The notes under the pieces are model-generated. The model was not told the origin of the DNA, did not search any database, and worked only from the letters and a program-made list of their open reading frames with translations. This document shows positions 60,867 to 64,000 of a DNA stretch of 64,000 nucleotides, in pieces; within the stretch, counting starts at the first letter, position 1, and the number at the start of each line of letters is the position of its first letter. The translations under genes were made by a program, and so were the position numbers. This stretch comes from Streptomyces pacificus (GTDB lineage Bacteria > Actinomycetota > Actinomycetes > Streptomycetales > Streptomycetaceae), in contig NZ_BLLG01000015.1 in the NCBI RefSeq assembly GCF_011766325.1, positions 62,001 through 126,000 on the forward strand, read 5' to 3'.

Positions 60867-61990
60867 ACCAGCCCGCAGAGAACGGCCGGGCCTCCCTCGG
60901 TGCGGGCGAGCCCGTGGAGGCCGGTCCCGCCCGGCTGGACGTGGACGGGCCCGCCGAGGAACGCTCGGCCGCGCTCGGTGTGCGCGAGCCCGCGGGAACC
61001 GCCCCGGCCCGGCTGGGAGTACGGGTGCGGGTGGAGAACCTCACCGTCGCCTACGGCGAGCGCACCGCGCTCCACGGCGTCAGCCTCGACGTCCCCGCGG
61101 GCGGCGTCCTCGCCCTGGTGGGCGAGTCCGGCTCGGGCAAGTCCACCCTGGCCCACGCCGCGTCCCGGTTGCTGCCGCCGGGCGCACGCGTCACCGGCGG
61201 CTCGGTCCACGTCGGCGATGTCGACATGGCCGCGCTCCGCGGCGCGGAGCTGCGCAGGGCGCGCGGCAGCCGGGTGGCCTATCTGCCGCAGGACGCGCTG
61301 GCCGCGCTGAACCCGGTGATGACGGCGGGCCGGCAGATCGCCGAGGTGTTCCGGATCGCCGAGGGCGACGGCCGCCGGGCCGCCCGGGAGCGGGCCGTGG
61401 AGATGCTGGGCCGCGTCGGCATCCGTGACCCGGAGCGGACCGCCGGCCGCTATCCGCACGAGCTGTCCGGCGGGATGCGGCAGCGTGTGGTGATCGCCAT
61501 CGCCCTCGCGCACCGGCCGCAGCTGCTCATCGCGGACGAACCCACGACCGCGCTCGACGTGACCGTGCAGGCCGAGGTGCTGGCACTGGTCGCCGAACTG
61601 CGCCGGGAGTTCGGCATCACGGTGATCTGGATCACCCACGACCTGTCGGTCACCGCGGAGATCGCCGACACCGTGGCGGTGCTCTACGGCGGGAGGCTCG
61701 TGGAGCATGCGTCCGCCCCGGAGTTGTTCGCCGCCGCGCGCCATCCGTACACCCGGGGTCTGGTCGACACCTACCGCGACGCCTACGCGGGCGCGCCGCA
61801 CACCCGCTACGTCTCCATCCCCGGCGCCCGATCCGACCGCTCCGCGGGCCCCGGCTGCCCCTTCGAGCCGCGCTGTCCCCAGGCGGCCGACCGGTGCGGC
61901 GCCGAGCCGCCCCCGGTGCGCGCCGCCGCGGGCGACCAGTTGCCCGACGGGGCGCCGCCCCACCTTCTCGCCTGCTGGGAGGCCCACTGA
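60863..61990 (+). CDS. ABC transporter ATP-binding protein (DppD-like)
   Basis: A 375-residue ATPase. After a 50-residue low-complexity leader, Walker A is GESGSGKST, the Q-loop YLPQDALAALNPVM, the signature LSGGMRQRVVIA, Walker B LLIADEPTTALD and the H-loop ITHDLSV. The C-terminus has the oligopeptide-transporter tail with CPFEPRCPQAADRC, the Cys motif common in DppD/OppD. Start and stop overlap both neighbours. Confidence 0.93.
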   Translation: MNQPAENGRASLGAGEPVEAGPARLDVDGPAEERSAALGVREPAGTAPARLGVRVRVENLTVAYGERTALHGVSLDVPAGGVLALVGESGSGKSTLAHAASRLLPPGARVTGGSVHVGDVDMAALRGAELRRARGSRVAYLPQDALAALNPVMTAGRQIAEVFRIAEGDGRRAARERAVEMLGRVGIRDPERTAGRYPHELSGGMRQRVVIAIALAHRPQLLIADEPTTALDVTVQAEVLALVAELRREFGITVIWITHDLSVTAEIADTVAVLYGGRLVEHASAPELFAAARHPYTRGLVDTYRDAYAGAPHTRYVSIPGARSDRSAGPGCPFEPRCPQAADRCGAEPPPVRAAAGDQLPDGAPPHLLACWEAH

Positions 61991-63030
61991 TGTCCCCTCA
62001 GATCTCCGCCCCGATAGTGGAGTTGGACGCGGTCAGCAAACGCTTCGGCACCCATCAGGCGCTGCACGAGGTCAGCCTCACCATCGCGCCCGGCAGCACC
62101 GTCGGGGTGGTGGGCGAGTCCGGCAGCGGCAAGAGCACCCTGGCCCGAATCGTCGCGGGGCTGGAGCGGCCCGACAGCGGACGGGTGGTGGTCGGCGGGA
62201 AGCCGCTGCCCCGCCGGGGCCGCCGGCTGCGCGAGGCCCGCCGCGGGATCGGGTTCGTCTTCCAGGACCCCTACGCCTCGCTGGACCCGCGCTTCACCAT
62301 CGAGCAGATCATCGGCGAGCCGCTGCGCGCCCATGGCCTGTGGCGCGAGGGCGGCCGGGAGCGGGTCCTGGAGCTGCTGGACGCGGTGGGCATGGGGGGC
62401 GTATCCCCGGACGGCTACCCGGGGGAGTTCTCCGGCGGCCAGCGGCAGCGGCTGTGTGTGGCCCGCGCCCTGGCGGCCCGTCCCGACCTGGTGATCTGCG
62501 ACGAGCCGACCTCTGCGCTCGACGTGTCGGTACAGGCCCAGATCCTCAACCTGCTCCAGGACCTGCAGGACTCGCTCCAGGTCAGCTATCTCTTCATCAC
62601 CCACGACCTCAACGTGGTGCGGCGGATCGCCGACGAGGTGGTCGTCGTCCGGGACGGCCGGGTCAGGGAGCACGGATCGGCCCGGCGGGTCATCGGCGAA
62701 CCGCGGGACCCGTACACCCGGGCGCTGCTCGACGCCATGCCGGGCCGGGCGCTGCTGGACGGGGGCCGGAGCGGCGGTACGGCGGCGGCACCCGCTCCGG
62801 CGCAGGGCGCCCCGCCGGCGGGGGAGCCTGCGGCGACGCCTGCGGGCAACCTTGCGGGCGGTCAGACGGGCAAGTGGGCGGGCGACGAAACGGGCGGCCG
62901 AACGGGCGGCCGAACGGGCAAGCAGGCGGGGGAGCCTGTGGCCGGGCAGACCGCCGGCCAGACCGCCGGGCAGACGGCTGGGCAGACCGCTGGGCAGACG
63001 GCGAAGTCGGCGGGAACCGCTGCGCTCTGA
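61990..63030 (+). CDS. ABC transporter ATP-binding protein (DppF-like) with repetitive C-terminal tail
   Basis: A 346-residue ATPase: Walker A GESGSGKST, Q-loop VFQDPYASLDPRF, signature FSGGQRQRLCVARAL, Walker B LVICDEPTSALD, H-loop ITHDLNVV. The usual Cys-containing DppF tail is replaced by about 90 residues of low complexity, ending in five tandem AGQT units encoded by a 12-base repeat at 62945-63003. The tail is probably disordered and may vary between strains. The start overlaps the previous stop by one base. Confidence 0.9.
   Translation: MSPQISAPIVELDAVSKRFGTHQALHEVSLTIAPGSTVGVVGESGSGKSTLARIVAGLERPDSGRVVVGGKPLPRRGRRLREARRGIGFVFQDPYASLDPRFTIEQIIGEPLRAHGLWREGGRERVLELLDAVGMGGVSPDGYPGEFSGGQRQRLCVARALAARPDLVICDEPTSALDVSVQAQILNLLQDLQDSLQVSYLFITHDLNVVRRIADEVVVVRDGRVREHGSARRVIGEPRDPYTRALLDAMPGRALLDGGRSGGTAAAPAPAQGAPPAGEPAATPAGNLAGGQTGKWAGDETGGRTGGRTGKQAGEPVAGQTAGQTAGQTAGQTAGQTAKSAGTAAL
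62945..63003. repeat. 12-bp tandem repeat encoding AGQT units
   Basis: Five near-identical 12-base units of the GGGCAGACCGCC type at the 3' end of the second ATPase gene. The repeat is in frame and extends the protein's C-terminus. Confidence 0.85.
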
Positions 63031-63079
63031 GCCTTGACCCCCGCGAGCCGGGCTCCTTACCCTTATTCCACACAATGAA

Positions 63080-63104
63080 ATAACTTTCATTTAATGAAAG
63101 TTAT
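63080..63104. promoter_or_regulatory. Perfect 11-bp inverted repeat operator upstream of acyl-CoA dehydrogenase
   Basis: ATAACTTTCAT and ATGAAAGTTAT form a perfect dyad with a TTA spacer, ending 14 bases before the start codon, just upstream of GGAGGAGG. It is strikingly AT-rich for this genome. Size and symmetry fit a TetR- or MarR-type repressor site. No matching regulator gene is in the window. Confidence 0.7.
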
Positions 63105-63118
63105 GGAGGAGGATTCCC

Positions 63119-64000
63119 ATGGAAGGGATCGTCGCCCAGGCACACGCCTTCGCCTCCCGCCTCGCGGGGGAGCTGCAGCACGAGGCCCACAACCGCTTCC
63201 AGGGCATGCCGTCCGACGCCGACTCCCGGCGCGCCTACGAGGAGTACGGCCGCGCCGGATTCATCGGGCTGCACTGGTCGGCCGAGTTCGGCGGGCGCGG
63301 GCTGCACCCCCTGGACACCGACACGGTGGAGGAGGCGTTCGGCTACCACTGGCTGCCGCTGTCGAGCTACCTGCTGTCGGTCAAAACCATCGGCAACGCC
63401 CTGCGCCGCTTCGCCCCGCCCGCGCTGGCCGAGCGGCTGCTCCCCCAGGTCGCCCGGGGCGAACTCCGCTTCTGCCAGGGATTCTCGGAGCCGGAGGCGG
63501 GCTCCGACCTCGCCTCCCTGCGTACCAGGGCCGTCCGGAGGGGCGGCAGATTCGTCGTCTCCGGGCGCAAGATCTGGACCTCCAGCGCCGAGTACGCCGA
63601 CTGGTGCTACCTCGCGGTGCGCACCGACCCCGACCTCCCCCGCCACAAGGGCGTGTCGGTCCTGGTGTGCCCCATGGACACCCCCGGCATCGAGGTCATC
63701 ACCCATGACACGCTCGGCGGCGGCACACTCGGCGAACTCGTCCTCGACGAGGTCGAGATAGCCGAGGAGAACCTCATCGGCGAGCTCCACGGGGGCTGGC
63801 GCGTCCTGATGGGCACCCTCGACTACGAGCGGGTCACCAGCGAGAAGGTCGGCATCGCCCGCCGCGTACTGGACGACCTCGAGCCGTATGCCGAAACCCC
63901 GGCCCAGCGCCTGGAACTGCTCCGGCTGCGCGGCCGGACGGACGCCGCCGCCGCGCTCGGCTCCCGGGCCACCCTCCTGCTCGCCGACGGCGAGGACGCC
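63119..64000 (+). CDS. Acyl-CoA dehydrogenase (C-terminus outside window)
   Basis: The first 294 codons are present; the gene continues past the right edge. The helical N-domain includes YGRAGFIGLHWSAEFGGRG, the flavin-binding signature is FCQGFSEPEAGSDLASL, and GRKIWTSSAEYADW matches the middle beta-domain. MGTLDYERV marks the start of the C-terminal helical domain. ATG at 63119 has GGAGGAGG six bases upstream. It catalyses alpha,beta-dehydrogenation of an acyl-CoA, feeding electrons to ETF. It likely works with the hydroxyacyl-CoA dehydrogenase and thiolase of the same locus. Confidence 0.92.
   Translation, partial: MEGIVAQAHAFASRLAGELQHEAHNRFQGMPSDADSRRAYEEYGRAGFIGLHWSAEFGGRGLHPLDTDTVEEAFGYHWLPLSSYLLSVKTIGNALRRFAPPALAERLLPQVARGELRFCQGFSEPEAGSDLASLRTRAVRRGGRFVVSGRKIWTSSAEYADWCYLAVRTDPDLPRHKGVSVLVCPMDTPGIEVITHDTLGGGTLGELVLDEVEIAEENLIGELHGGWRVLMGTLDYERVTSEKVGIARRVLDDLEPYAETPAQRLELLRLRGRTDAAAALGSRATLLLADGEDA

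Overview
The window is high-GC actinobacterial DNA, almost certainly Streptomyces. Nearly every gene has the strong third-position GC bias of that genus, starts with ATG, GTG or TTG behind GGAGG-type ribosome sites, and belongs to typical Streptomyces families (XRE/DUF397 pairs, FbiC, GPP34, WXG-Rhs loci). No rRNA, tRNA or CRISPR array was seen.

Region 1 (1-26.2 kb, continuing off the left edge) is a biosynthetic gene cluster. It encodes five AHBA (3-amino-5-hydroxybenzoate) pathway homologues: AHBA synthase (19310-20476), RifL-like Gfo/Idh oxidoreductase, RifM-like HAD phosphatase, RifN-like ROK sugar kinase and RifJ-like type II dehydroquinase. No polyketide synthase is present. Instead there is a run of glycosyltransferase, PIG-L deacetylase, radical SAM, AMP-ligase, SDR, Gfo/Idh and luciferase-like oxidoreductase, the order I recall for mitB to mitH of the mitomycin cluster. 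Two acyl carrier proteins, an MmcQ/YjbR protein, a VOC protein very like the mitomycin-binding protein Mrd, a MitM-type methyltransferase and an Mct-like MFS exporter complete the picture. I infer a mitosane-type product (mitomycin or FR900482 like), built by loading AHBA on an ACP, glycosylating it with an amino sugar, deacetylating and cyclising. Unusual features are three alkaline-phosphatase-superfamily enzymes paired with near-duplicate ACPs, a transglutaminase-like protein, a degenerate APS-kinase-like protein, an SCP2/beta-lactamase-fold protein with Cys for the catalytic Ser, and a dehydroquinase with an altered substrate loop. AminoDHQ synthase, aminoDAHP synthase, carbamoyltransferase and late oxidases are not in the window and may lie to the left.

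Region 2 (26.2-28.5 kb) is a graveyard of truncated transposases from four families (IS5, IS701, ISL3, IS3) bordering the cluster.

Region 3 (28.6-35.2 kb, minus strand) is a polymorphic-toxin operon: SseB-like protein, WXG-operon protein, a 1577-residue WXG/Rhs protein ending in a predicted ADP-ribosyltransferase, and a small AT-richer presumed immunity gene.

Region 4 (35.4-51.9 kb) holds FO synthase (fbiC, coenzyme F420), an ADP-ribosylglycohydrolase-fold protein lacking its metal-binding Asp residues, a two-gene Bell-like/NLR pair sharing an amyloid-like motif, an XRE/DUF397 pair, a GPP34 protein, a D,D-carboxypeptidase with a very long disordered N-terminus, a membrane protein with a collagen-like segment, and a MarC protein.

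Region 5 (51.9-64 kb) looks like a beta-oxidation-type catabolic locus: an etfB remnant, 3-hydroxyacyl-CoA dehydrogenase, LysR regulator, thiolase, a complete peptide-type ABC importer and an acyl-CoA dehydrogenase that runs off the right edge. Putative shared regulator sites precede several of these genes.
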